A DNA stretch of 36,556 nucleotides from an uncultured Lachnospiraceae bacterium (GTDB lineage Bacteria > Bacillota > Clostridia > Lachnospirales > Lachnospiraceae). Position 1 is the first letter of the stretch. Each line of letters starts with the position of its first letter. The notes under the pieces were generated by a model that saw only the letters and a list, made by a program, of their open reading frames with translations, was not told the origin of the DNA and ran no database searches. Below are positions 28,114-36,556 of the stretch, piece by piece. Location: positions 1 through 36,556 of the forward strand of contig CAMSTM010000017.1 of NCBI GenBank assembly GCA_947063675.1. Reading direction: 5' to 3'. Made by a program: the position numbers and the translations under genes.

Positions 28114-30633
28114 ATGGTGCGAGTGGAAAGAGAATTTATGGACGGCTGGCGTTTTGCCCTGACAAACGCCGGTAAAACGGAAAAGGAAACGCTGGATTTG
28201 AACTGCCCTGAGGAAGCTGCATTCCGGGAGGTTGCGCTGCCCCATGACTGGGCGATTGCGGCGCAGATAAAGGAGGATACAGAACGGGGCGCAGACCAGG
28301 GATATTTTGACAGATGGGGAATCGGCTGGTACAGAAAGGATTTCGAGCTTTCGGAAATCAGGGAGAAGGTATGTTATTTTCTGGATTTTGGCGGCATTTT
28401 TGAGGACAGCACCGTCTGGGTAAACGGAACGGAAGCGGGAGGGTGTCATTATGGCTGCCGGCCTTTCCGGCTGAATGTCACAGAGGCCTTGCATACCGGA
28501 AAAAACGAGATTCTGGTGCGGGTCAACAATACTGCCTCTCCGGCGGACCGCTGGTACAGCGGGTGCGGCATTTACCGCACGGTGAAATGGGTGGAGGTAA
28601 ATGAAAGGCATCTTTTTGCGGAGGATGTGACGGTAAGAACAGAGGTCACGGAAAAGGGAGCTTTTGTGCATGTAAAGGCGGACACGGACGGAGATGTGAG
28701 GGCTGTTTTATCGCCGCCTTCAGAAGAACCGGAGGGCCGGGGCGGATTTTCAGAAGTAGGTGCAGAGAGCCGTGGCGGATTTTCAAACGGAGAAGGTTTT
28801 TGCAGAATAAAAGAAGATTGTCAGCGGGGAGAAAAGGAATTCTGCGCCGGGGCAAAAGGAAAAGGCGGAGAATGGCTCACTTTATCGGTAGAAAATCCCC
28901 GGCTTTGGTCGGCGGAGGAGCCTTTTTGTTATAAGCTGACTCTTACTTTGATGGAGGAAAGTCAGTCTGTGGATGAGATTTCCCTCAGGATTGGCATACG
29001 CAAGGTGGAATTCCTTCCGGGAAAGGGGCTGTTCGTCAACGGAAAGGAAACTGTTCTGAAGGGAGTCTGCCTCCATCAGGATATGGGATGCCGGGGAATT
29101 GCGGCAAAAAAAGAGATGTGGCGGCAGCGGCTTTTGGATTTGAAGGAAATGGGATGCAACGCCATCCGGGCAGCGCATCATATGCACTCGGAGGAGTTCC
29201 TTGATTTGTGCGACGAGCTGGGCTTTTATGTGTATGAGGAGTGCTTTGACAAATGGACGGGCGGCCTTTACGGAAGATATTTTGAGAAAGACTGGAAGAT
29301 GGACGTAAGGGCCATGATTGACAGAGACAAAAACCGTCCCAGCGTGATTATCTGGGGCGTGGGAAACGAAGTGGAAAATCAGGGACAGCCGTCCATGCTG
29401 GCGATTTTGAAGGAGCTGACGGATTACGTGCGGGCTCTGGATGGCAGCCGTCCCGTTACCTGCGCCATGAATCCTCATTTTAAAAGAGAAAGCAAGGTGG
29501 ATATCAGGACGGTTTCGGATATCCAGCAGTTTGTGGACGAGGTTTCCGATACGGAGATTACCGACAATGTGGAGAGGATGGAGAGGATTTGTGCAATCGG
29601 AAGGCTGGTGGATATCATTTCCTGTAATTATCAGGAGCAGTGGTATTCCATGATTCATGAGGCCATGCCGGACAAGCTGATTTTGGGAACGGAAATTTAT
29701 CAGTATTTCTGCGGGCACCCTGACCAGATGCAGAATTATACGGAAGAAAATCCTTCTCTGGTGCCTTTTCGTTACCCGTGGTGCATCGGCGGCATGATTT
29801 GGACGGGGATTGATTATCTGGGAGAATCCATGGGATATCCCTCCAAAGGCTGGAGCGGAGCAATGATTCGCACCAACGGTGAGAGGAGGGCTAATTTTTA
29901 TACTCTGAAAAGCTATTGGGCGGAAGAGCCTGTGGTGCACTTTGCGGCGCTGGACGCTTCCCTCGGGGATGAGATGGTCAAGGAACACTGGGATGCGCCC
30001 ATGTATATGGAGCATTGGGATTTCCCGTGGCTTAAGCGGGGGCTGATTCCCTACAGAATTGCCACCAACTGCGAAGAAGCGGCAGTTTATTTAAACGGAA
30101 AGCGGCTCTATGTGAAAAGGCCTGCGGATTTCCCGAACAGAATCATTACCGGATATCTTCCCTGGCAGCCCGGGGAGGTGAAAGCAGTCGGTTACCGGAA
30201 CGGGAAGGAGGCGGCGCGCCATGTGGTAAAAACGCCGGAAAAGGCGGAGCGGCTTGTGTTTACCTTTCATGCCGGCTGGCCGATGGAAGCCGGGCAGGAA
30301 ACACTTTTAACCGTCCATGCGGCGGATGCTTATGGTATCATAAACATGCGGACAAGGGCGGAGGTTTCCTTTGAAGCAGAAGGAGCGGCGGAGATTCTGG
30401 GAGTGGATAACGGGGATTTGACAGACCATACCCCGTATCAGAGCCGCCGGATTTCGCTGTACCGCGGAGCCGCCAGCGTGGCGGTCCGCATGACAAAGCA
30501 GGACTGCGAAGGAATGAGAACCGGTATTACAGCAGGAGGCCAGGGGGCGGAATTAACAAAGGAAAGGTACGTTAAGGTACGGGCGTCTGCGGAAGGCCTG
30601 GAAAGCGCGGAAATTATTGTGAGGCGAATTTAG
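28114..30633 (+). CDS. glycoside hydrolase family 2 (beta-galactosidase-like)
   Basis: VALPHDWAI, GIGWYRKDF, NGKETVLKGVCLHQDMG, MGCNAIRAAHHMHSEEFLDLCDELGFYVYEECFDKW, VIIWGVGNEVENQG, ILGTEIYQ. Confidence 0.93.
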   Translation: MVRVEREFMDGWRFALTNAGKTEKETLDLNCPEEAAFREVALPHDWAIAAQIKEDTERGADQGYFDRWGIGWYRKDFELSEIREKVCYFLDFGGIFEDSTVWVNGTEAGGCHYGCRPFRLNVTEALHTGKNEILVRVNNTASPADRWYSGCGIYRTVKWVEVNERHLFAEDVTVRTEVTEKGAFVHVKADTDGDVRAVLSPPSEEPEGRGGFSEVGAESRGGFSNGEGFCRIKEDCQRGEKEFCAGAKGKGGEWLTLSVENPRLWSAEEPFCYKLTLTLMEESQSVDEISLRIGIRKVEFLPGKGLFVNGKETVLKGVCLHQDMGCRGIAAKKEMWRQRLLDLKEMGCNAIRAAHHMHSEEFLDLCDELGFYVYEECFDKWTGGLYGRYFEKDWKMDVRAMIDRDKNRPSVIIWGVGNEVENQGQPSMLAILKELTDYVRALDGSRPVTCAMNPHFKRESKVDIRTVSDIQQFVDEVSDTEITDNVERMERICAIGRLVDIISCNYQEQWYSMIHEAMPDKLILGTEIYQYFCGHPDQMQNYTEENPSLVPFRYPWCIGGMIWTGIDYLGESMGYPSKGWSGAMIRTNGERRANFYTLKSYWAEEPVVHFAALDASLGDEMVKEHWDAPMYMEHWDFPWLKRGLIPYRIATNCEEAAVYLNGKRLYVKRPADFPNRIITGYLPWQPGEVKAVGYRNGKEAARHVVKTPEKAERLVFTFHAGWPMEAGQETLLTVHAADAYGIINMRTRAEVSFEAEGAAEILGVDNGDLTDHTPYQSRRISLYRGAASVAVRMTKQDCEGMRTGITAGGQGAELTKERYVKVRASAEGLESAEIIVRRI

Positions 30634-30962
30634 CGTACAAAAGGCTGCAGTTACTGCAAAATCACAGGCAGGTGTCAAAATTTTAGAACATTGACAGAGC
30701 CCTCTGAAAGCCCCGGATGCGGGAAGAAAGCGGCGGAAATGCAGCAAGTACAGGCATTTTTCAATAAGGAAGAAAGAAGGCATTGCTTACAGGAAATTTG
30801 TGTAATCAGTGTCTTTTTTTCTGCCAGAACGGGGAAATATGCAAAGAAAAACAAAAGAAACAGGAGGGACGGTGCGATAAATTTAAACACTTTACCTGAA
30901 AAGCAGGATGGATTTACACTTGGACTATACAAAACAACAGGAAAGGGCGGGGACATGGAAGA

Positions 30963-31928
30963 ATGGAAATGCGGACGTTTCGGAAGATGAAGCCGGAAAA
31001 GGCAAAGACAAAAGTAAAGAAGAAGGGCGGAGGAAAAGAATACTGGAAAAACAACTGGCAGTTATATGTGCTGGTGCTGCCGGCCATCATTTACTTTTTC
31101 GTATTTAATTATCTGCCGCTGTACGGAATCCAGATTGCATTTAAGGATTACAAGGCGGTGAGCGGAATTGCAGGAAGCGCGTGGGTGGGGCTGAAACATT
31201 TTAAAGAGTTTTTCAACGCCTACTATTTTAAGAGGTTGTTATCCAACACCTTTTTGCTGAACATCTACTATTTATTATGGAGCTTTCCGGTGCCGGTATT
31301 TCTGGCAATTTTGCTGAATCAGCTCCGGGGCGCAAAAAAGAAACGGTTTATCCAGACAACGATTTATGTGCCATACTTTATTTCAACGGTGGTTCTGGCC
31401 GGAATGCTTTACATATTTTTATCGCCCACCAGCGGGATTTTCAATGTGATTCGTCAGGCTATGGGAATGCAGGCCATTGATTATATGTCAGATGCGGGAG
31501 CATTCCGAAGCATCTATATTATATCGGGAATCTGGCAGGCGGCCGGGTACGGGACGATTCTCTACATTGCAACCCTGACGGGCATCGACCAGTCCTTATA
31601 CGAAGCGGCGGAAATCGACGGCGCAAGCATCTGGCAGAAAATACGCTACATTGATTTGCCGAGTCTGGTGCCCACGATTATGATGGTGTTTATACTTGAC
31701 TGCGGAAAGCTCCTTTCCAGCGATACCAACAAGGCGCTGGTAATGCAGACGGCAGGGAACATTCCCACCTCGGATATCATAGGCGTTTATGTCTACAACG
31801 TGGGTCTGGGAAGCGGGCAGTTTTCCTACACGGCGGCCATCGGGCTTTTCATCAATGTCATTAATTTTGTGATGATAATTGCAGTAAACCGCATTTCGAA
31901 AAAGACCACAGACGTGGGACTGTTTTAG
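30963..31928 (+). CDS. ABC permease (LplB-like)
   Basis: FVFNYLPLYGIQIAFKDYKAVSGIAGSAWVGLKHFKEFF; SLYEAAEIDGASIWQKIRYIDLPSLVPT. Confidence 0.92.
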   Translation: MEMRTFRKMKPEKAKTKVKKKGGGKEYWKNNWQLYVLVLPAIIYFFVFNYLPLYGIQIAFKDYKAVSGIAGSAWVGLKHFKEFFNAYYFKRLLSNTFLLNIYYLLWSFPVPVFLAILLNQLRGAKKKRFIQTTIYVPYFISTVVLAGMLYIFLSPTSGIFNVIRQAMGMQAIDYMSDAGAFRSIYIISGIWQAAGYGTILYIATLTGIDQSLYEAAEIDGASIWQKIRYIDLPSLVPTIMMVFILDCGKLLSSDTNKALVMQTAGNIPTSDIIGVYVYNVGLGSGQFSYTAAIGLFINVINFVMIIAVNRISKKTTDVGLF

Positions 31929-31944
31929 GGGAGGTGAGCGAAAG

Positions 31945-32850
31945 ATGAACAAAAAAGAAATAAGCCTGTCCAACAGAGTATTCCATATTTTTAATACGAT
32001 TGTGTGGATTGTGGTAATGTTTCTGATAGTGTACCCTTTATATCTGGTAGTCATTGCATCGGTTTCCGACCCGGACGCAATCATAAGGGGGGAGGTTATC
32101 TGGCATCCGGTGAATTTTTCCCTTGTGGGGTACAAGGCAGTTTTTAAGAACGGCGAGCTGCTCCGCTCCTACGGGAATTCCATTATTTATACTTTTTTAA
32201 GCGTCATTATCAGTATCGGGGTAACGCTGGCGGCGGCGTACACGCTGTCAAGGCCGAAGTTTAAGGGCAAGGCGCTGATAAACCTGTTTTTCGTCTTTAC
32301 CATGTTTTTCAACGGAGGGCTGATACCTACCTTTCTGGTAATGCGGGATATCCATTTGTACAATTCGCCTCTGATTATGATTTTGATGGGGTGCGTCAGC
32401 GTGTGGAACCTGATGGTGGCAAGAACTTATATCCAATCCAGCATCCCTCATGAGCTTTACGAGGCGGCCATGCTGGACGGGGCAAGCCATTTTCAGTACT
32501 TTTTCAAAATAGTGCTGCCTCTTTGCAAAACCATTGTGGCGGTGCTTGCGGTATACTACGGAGTGGCAAAGTGGAACGACTACTTCACCGGTCTGGTGTA
32601 TCTGCGGGACAGAAGCCTTCTCCCCTTGCAGACCATTCTCCGGGAAATCCTGGCGACTTTGCAGGTGGATAAGTCCAGCTACATGATGACCATGGCAGAC
32701 AACGCAGAGAGCATGGCCGAAGCCATGCGGGTGGCAAATGTGGTGAAATACTGCGTGATTGTGGTGGCAACCGGGCCGGTGGTAATTCTTTACGGCTTTA
32801 TGCAGAAGTATTTTGAAAAAGGCGTTATGATTGGCTCTTTAAAGGGCTGA
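31945..32850 (+). CDS. ABC permease (YtcP/LplC-like)
   Basis: FHIFNTIVWIVVMFLIVYPLYLVVIASVSDPDAI; ELYEAAMLDGASHFQYFFKIVLPLCKT; AESMAEAMRVANVVKYCVIVVATGPVVILYGFMQKYFEKGVMIGSLKG. Confidence 0.93.
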   Translation: MNKKEISLSNRVFHIFNTIVWIVVMFLIVYPLYLVVIASVSDPDAIIRGEVIWHPVNFSLVGYKAVFKNGELLRSYGNSIIYTFLSVIISIGVTLAAAYTLSRPKFKGKALINLFFVFTMFFNGGLIPTFLVMRDIHLYNSPLIMILMGCVSVWNLMVARTYIQSSIPHELYEAAMLDGASHFQYFFKIVLPLCKTIVAVLAVYYGVAKWNDYFTGLVYLRDRSLLPLQTILREILATLQVDKSSYMMTMADNAESMAEAMRVANVVKYCVIVVATGPVVILYGFMQKYFEKGVMIGSLKG

Positions 32851-32965
32851 CAGGAAGCGGAAACAAGTTCGTTGCACGTAAGTGTTGATGATAAAAAACA
32901 GCATCTGTCCAGACAAAGTGGCATTGGGAGGACGGATGCGGAACTGGAACAGGAGGACAAATTTA

Positions 32966-34642
32966 ATGAAGAAAAAATTGATTGCAGCTTTATTGACAAC
33001 AGCCATGTTATTTACCGGCCTTACCGGATGCGGCGGCTCATCGGAGGGCGGAGCGGATAAGGCAGCCTCGGCACAGGCCGGGGAAGGCGGCGCAGAGACC
33101 GCGGCGGCAGCCGAGCCGGGGGATAATTTTAACGAGACAGGCTACCCCATTGTGAACGAGCCGATTACCTTAAAAGTGCTTCTCGGAATCAGAGACGTGG
33201 ATTCCTTAACGCCCACGGAGGAAATGCCCGCCCTTGTAAGACTGGAAGAACAGACAGGCATTCATATTGAATGGGAAATCATCAAGGGAGCGGACTGGGA
33301 GACAAAGCTGAATCTGATGTTTGCTTCGGGAGAATATCCGGACATCATTCTTTCCTGTAATACTACGGTTGATGATGAGGAGTATGGCGTTACCCAGCAG
33401 ATTCTGATTCCTCTGGAGGATGCGATTGCCAAATATATGCCTACTTATATGGAGCGTGTAAACGCGGAGGATTCCGACCCCACCACGGGCCTCGTGGCTT
33501 CCGACGGACATACTTATTCCGTGGGCTATCTGGTGGGACAGAACATCAATACCAACGCCCACTATTTTATCAATCAGACCTGGCTGGACAACCTGAATCT
33601 GGAAACGCCCACCACACTGGAAGAACTGACAGAGGTTCTGCGCGCCTTCAAGACACAGGACCCTAACGGAAACGGAGAGGCGGACGAGGTTCCGCTGGAA
33701 ATGAACCTGGACGGAGGAGCTTACTACGGCGTCCGCTATATGCTCCCTATGTTCGGAATCCCATGCGACCATGAAAAGTGGATTTATCTTGACGACGATA
33801 AGAAGGTTCAGTTTGCGGCGACCCAGCAGGGCTTCAGAGAATGTATGGAATGGCTGAACCTGTGTTATACGGAAGGGCTGGTTGACCCGGAAATCATTTC
33901 TCAGGACGTCAACACAGTAGAGACAAAGCTGAAAGAAGGCAATGTGGGATTCTTTGCCGCATGGCGGCTTCTGGCAATGGGATTTGACGACGGCGTGGCA
34001 AAGGACTGTACGCTTTATATGCCCGCGGGTCCCGAGGGAAGAAAAGCAAGCCTTCTCCGTTACATAGAAATGGCAAAGCCGGAGTCCGGCGCGTTCCTTA
34101 CATCGACAAACGAGCATGTGGCGGAGAGCCTTCGCTGGCTGGATGCGCTTCTGGAGACGGAAACCATGTTTTCCCTGTATTACGGCGAGCAGGATGCCGG
34201 CGATGAGAAGATGGGATGGGAATACGACGCTGAAAACGGTAAAATCAACGCCCTTGCCGACGGTTCCGTTGAAGTGAAGAATTGTCTGGACTGCAATACA
34301 TTATTCTTTGCGCCCGGTAAATATATCTCAGAGACCTTTAATATGCCGCCGCAGAGAATTGAAAAGACCGATTACTGTACAAAGTATGATGATGCGGGTA
34401 TTATCCAGAAGTATTCCAACGATTATTTAAAGCTTGCGCCTCTGACCGCGGAACAGCTCCAGCAGCTTTCACTGAAAGAAACGGATATCAAAAACGCGGT
34501 GGAGGAAAATATGGCTGCCTTTATCACTCAGGGCGTGACCGATGAGAGCTGGGATGCGTTCATGAAGCTGTTTGAGGGAATGGACGTAGCCGGTTACGTG
34601 AAGGTTTATCAGGACGCCATCGACCAGATGGATATCCGGTAA
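32966..34642 (+). CDS. extracellular solute-binding lipoprotein (LplA-like)
   Basis: Signal peptide with lipobox LTGCGGS; aggagg RBS; SBP-like sequence. Confidence 0.9.
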   Translation: MKKKLIAALLTTAMLFTGLTGCGGSSEGGADKAASAQAGEGGAETAAAAEPGDNFNETGYPIVNEPITLKVLLGIRDVDSLTPTEEMPALVRLEEQTGIHIEWEIIKGADWETKLNLMFASGEYPDIILSCNTTVDDEEYGVTQQILIPLEDAIAKYMPTYMERVNAEDSDPTTGLVASDGHTYSVGYLVGQNINTNAHYFINQTWLDNLNLETPTTLEELTEVLRAFKTQDPNGNGEADEVPLEMNLDGGAYYGVRYMLPMFGIPCDHEKWIYLDDDKKVQFAATQQGFRECMEWLNLCYTEGLVDPEIISQDVNTVETKLKEGNVGFFAAWRLLAMGFDDGVAKDCTLYMPAGPEGRKASLLRYIEMAKPESGAFLTSTNEHVAESLRWLDALLETETMFSLYYGEQDAGDEKMGWEYDAENGKINALADGSVEVKNCLDCNTLFFAPGKYISETFNMPPQRIEKTDYCTKYDDAGIIQKYSNDYLKLAPLTAEQLQQLSLKETDIKNAVEENMAAFITQGVTDESWDAFMKLFEGMDVAGYVKVYQDAIDQMDIR

Positions 34643-34667
34643 AAATATTATTTAAGTAAAGACGATG

Positions 34668-34735
34668 GTCCTGACGCGGGTCAGGACTGTCTCCAAAAGC
34701 CGACTTGACATAAAGGATAAGCCGGCTTTTGGGGA
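34668..34735 (+). terminator. two tandem hairpins, probable terminator/attenuator
   Basis: gtcctgac-gcg-ggtcaggac and ccaaaagccg...cggcttttgg stems after the SBP gene. Confidence 0.6.
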
Positions 34736-34802
34736 TAAATGGATTTACTTTTGCGAGAAGATATCTGATAATAGAAAAAACAGAAAACCCGGGGGAAGTC
34801 GG

Positions 34803-36556
34803 ATGAGGAAAGCGTTGAAAGCGTTCAAAAATCAGAGCATTTTTTATTATATCCTGATGTTCAGTGCCATGGTGGTGCTGATTATCGGGCTTCTTGGCGG
34901 GTATCTGTACCGGTTTTATTACCGGACGCTTTATAATGATTTCCTGTCCTCCAACGAAGCCTGGCTTTCTTCTGTCGCCGGGCGTCACGAATACGATATG
35001 CAGACCTTTTCAAATGTTGCTTTAGAGATGGGAATTTCCATGGATATTGCGGCGTTTAAGCTGGACGAGCAGCCGGAAAAAAGTATACGGCTGAAGGAGA
35101 GGCTGAATCAGTATATGGCGGTGAGCCAGAATATCAGCGATATCTTTTACGCCTATCATCAGGACAACTATATTTACGATTACCGCACTTCCGCTGATAT
35201 TGACCGCTTTTTTACAAGCGGGATTGTACTGGAGGAGACGGAGCCCTGGAAATTCCGGGAGCTTGTCTACCAGGATATCAGGGAAATGACGGCGCTTCCC
35301 GAGCAGAATATTTCCGGCTATCTCACCGGCTCCTTTAAGGATGTGAATACCAATGCGGTCATTTATATTTATCCTGTGGCGCCCAAATACTGGGGAAATG
35401 TGGTTTTTGTGGTGAACAGCAACTATTATGAGGAGCTTCTTTCCGCTTCGGAGGAACAAAAAAGGGAAACCTGCCTGCTTTATGACGGACAGATAATCAC
35501 CCGGCGGGGAAATCTCGGCCTTTCAGGAGAAGCGTTGACAGAGGCGCTTGCAGGAGCAGAGGACGGACAGAAGAAAATAAGCATTGACGGCAAAAGCTAT
35601 CTTCTTACCGCAGCTTCCGGCAGCGGGTTGACCTATTGCAGTATCCAGCCCATGGGAATCTTTTACGATAAAATTATGACCCAGCAGTGGGGGATTATTC
35701 TGTTGCTTTTAATTTGTAGTATTCCGGCCTCTTTCATTATCGTGTCGCTGTCAAGGAATCTGATGGGAAAGGTGAAGGGAATCAATATTCTCTTAAACGA
35801 CGAGGAGGAATCTTACTATAATATCAGCAATATCGAGAGCGGAATCCGTATGCTGGTGGAAAACAGTCGGGAGACGGAGAAGGAAAGCGCCTCCCTTCGA
35901 AGGACAAAATTTTTAATTAATTTTATCCGCAGCGAATATCCCGACAGAAAGAGCATGGAGGAAATGGCCCATAAGGCGGAGCTTTGCGTGGATTACCGGT
36001 ATTTTGCGGTGCTTCTTATGGGGGACAGGGGGAACAGCAACGAGCGAAAGGCTCATGAGAAGATGCTGGCGGAAGTGGCGGGAGCCAAGGGCATCGAGGG
36101 CTACGGCATGAACCTCATCAGCAATAACCAGAGTCTTTTTGTGATTTTCGGGGACGAGCCGGAGCGGCTTTGCCGGATAGAAAAGAGTATTTTCAATATC
36201 GGCAAAAAATACTGCGAGGAGTTTATCATGGCGGTCAGCGGGCTTCATGAGAAATTTGCGGAGGCTTCCGAGGCGTATCTGGAGGCGGACGCGGCCTTTG
36301 ACAACCGTTTTCTGATGGATAACGATGAGATTATCCGCTATGAATCTCTGGCGGATACGAAGGAGGTTCACCTTCTTCCCGAAAATTATTTAAAGCGTTT
36401 GAAAAACGCCATCCGCACAGGGCAGGAGAAAGAGATGGAAACGACGGTGGAGGAAATCTGCCGGCGGCTTAAAAAGGAAAACTATACCCTGCTGACTTTC
36501 CGTCTTTTATACAACGATATTATTCATATGCTGGTGTCCGAGTGGAACATCGGGGA
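34803..36556 (+). CDS. membrane-anchored AraC-type regulator with extracytoplasmic sensor region (partial, runs off the window)
   Basis: Frame open from ATG 34803 (MRKALKAFKNQSIFYYILMFSAMVVLIIGLLGGYLYRFYY...) to the window end; two TM segments; not in the ORF track because the stop lies outside; the DNA-binding part is not seen. Confidence 0.75.
   Translation, partial: MRKALKAFKNQSIFYYILMFSAMVVLIIGLLGGYLYRFYYRTLYNDFLSSNEAWLSSVAGRHEYDMQTFSNVALEMGISMDIAAFKLDEQPEKSIRLKERLNQYMAVSQNISDIFYAYHQDNYIYDYRTSADIDRFFTSGIVLEETEPWKFRELVYQDIREMTALPEQNISGYLTGSFKDVNTNAVIYIYPVAPKYWGNVVFVVNSNYYEELLSASEEQKRETCLLYDGQIITRRGNLGLSGEALTEALAGAEDGQKKISIDGKSYLLTAASGSGLTYCSIQPMGIFYDKIMTQQWGIILLLLICSIPASFIIVSLSRNLMGKVKGINILLNDEEESYYNISNIESGIRMLVENSRETEKESASLRRTKFLINFIRSEYPDRKSMEEMAHKAELCVDYRYFAVLLMGDRGNSNERKAHEKMLAEVAGAKGIEGYGMNLISNNQSLFVIFGDEPERLCRIEKSIFNIGKKYCEEFIMAVSGLHEKFAEASEAYLEADAAFDNRFLMDNDEIIRYESLADTKEVHLLPENYLKRLKNAIRTGQEKEMETTVEEICRRLKKENYTLLTFRLLYNDIIHMLVSEWNIG

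Noticed and set aside
28882-30015. 377-aa minus-strand ORF opposite the GH2 gene
   Set aside because: Shadow ORF fully antisense to a well-supported GH2 CDS; His/Leu/Arg-rich composition and no recognisable motif
30691-30990. 99-aa ORF before the LplB-like permease
   Set aside because: Covers promoter-like intergenic sequence, overlaps the permease start, unconvincing composition
33206-34117. 303-aa minus-strand ORF
   Set aside because: Antisense to the solute-binding protein CDS; no RBS or family motif
34815-34828. TGAAAGCGTTCAAA resembling a CcpA cre site
   Set aside because: One mismatch to the consensus and inside the coding start of the AraC-type regulator; could arise from coding sequence alone

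Overview
This 36.6-kb window looks like a Lachnospiraceae-type Firmicutes chromosome; that taxonomic guess comes from gene content and style only. The left part (1-7.1 kb) holds a 5'-truncated mannitol-dehydrogenase-family gene joined to a possible IS3-type OrfA remnant, a stand-alone SpoIVB (S55) protease gene, a truncated DUF2961 gene abutting a highly structured intergenic repeat, an aldo/keto reductase, an XRE regulator facing a membrane-domain-less GHKL kinase, and a ClC antiporter. The middle (7.3-15.8 kb) is the most unusual part. It has a translationally coupled IbrA-like (PP-loop/DUF3440) - IbrB-like (ParB/Srx) - endonuclease IV operon followed by a MATE exporter. After that comes a PARIS-like AAA ATPase + DUF4435/TOPRIM pair with a very acidic 125-aa third gene, an OGG-type 8-oxoG glycosylase, and a coupled DUF3791-DUF3990-DUF3791 ADP-ribosyltransferase-like module. 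The right part (16-36.5 kb) holds a YtrAB-like GntR/ABC operon and two carbohydrate-utilisation clusters: CUT1 ABC transporters without ATPases, a YesMN-type two-component pair, an alpha/beta hydrolase, an SGNH esterase, a GH2 enzyme and an AraC-type membrane regulator cut off by the window end. Best candidates for something undescribed are the PARIS-like pair with its acidic partner, the IbrA-IbrB-Nfo operon, and the three-gene DUF3990 module. Several structured non-coding elements are also reported. All family calls come from reading motifs by eye; no database search was run.
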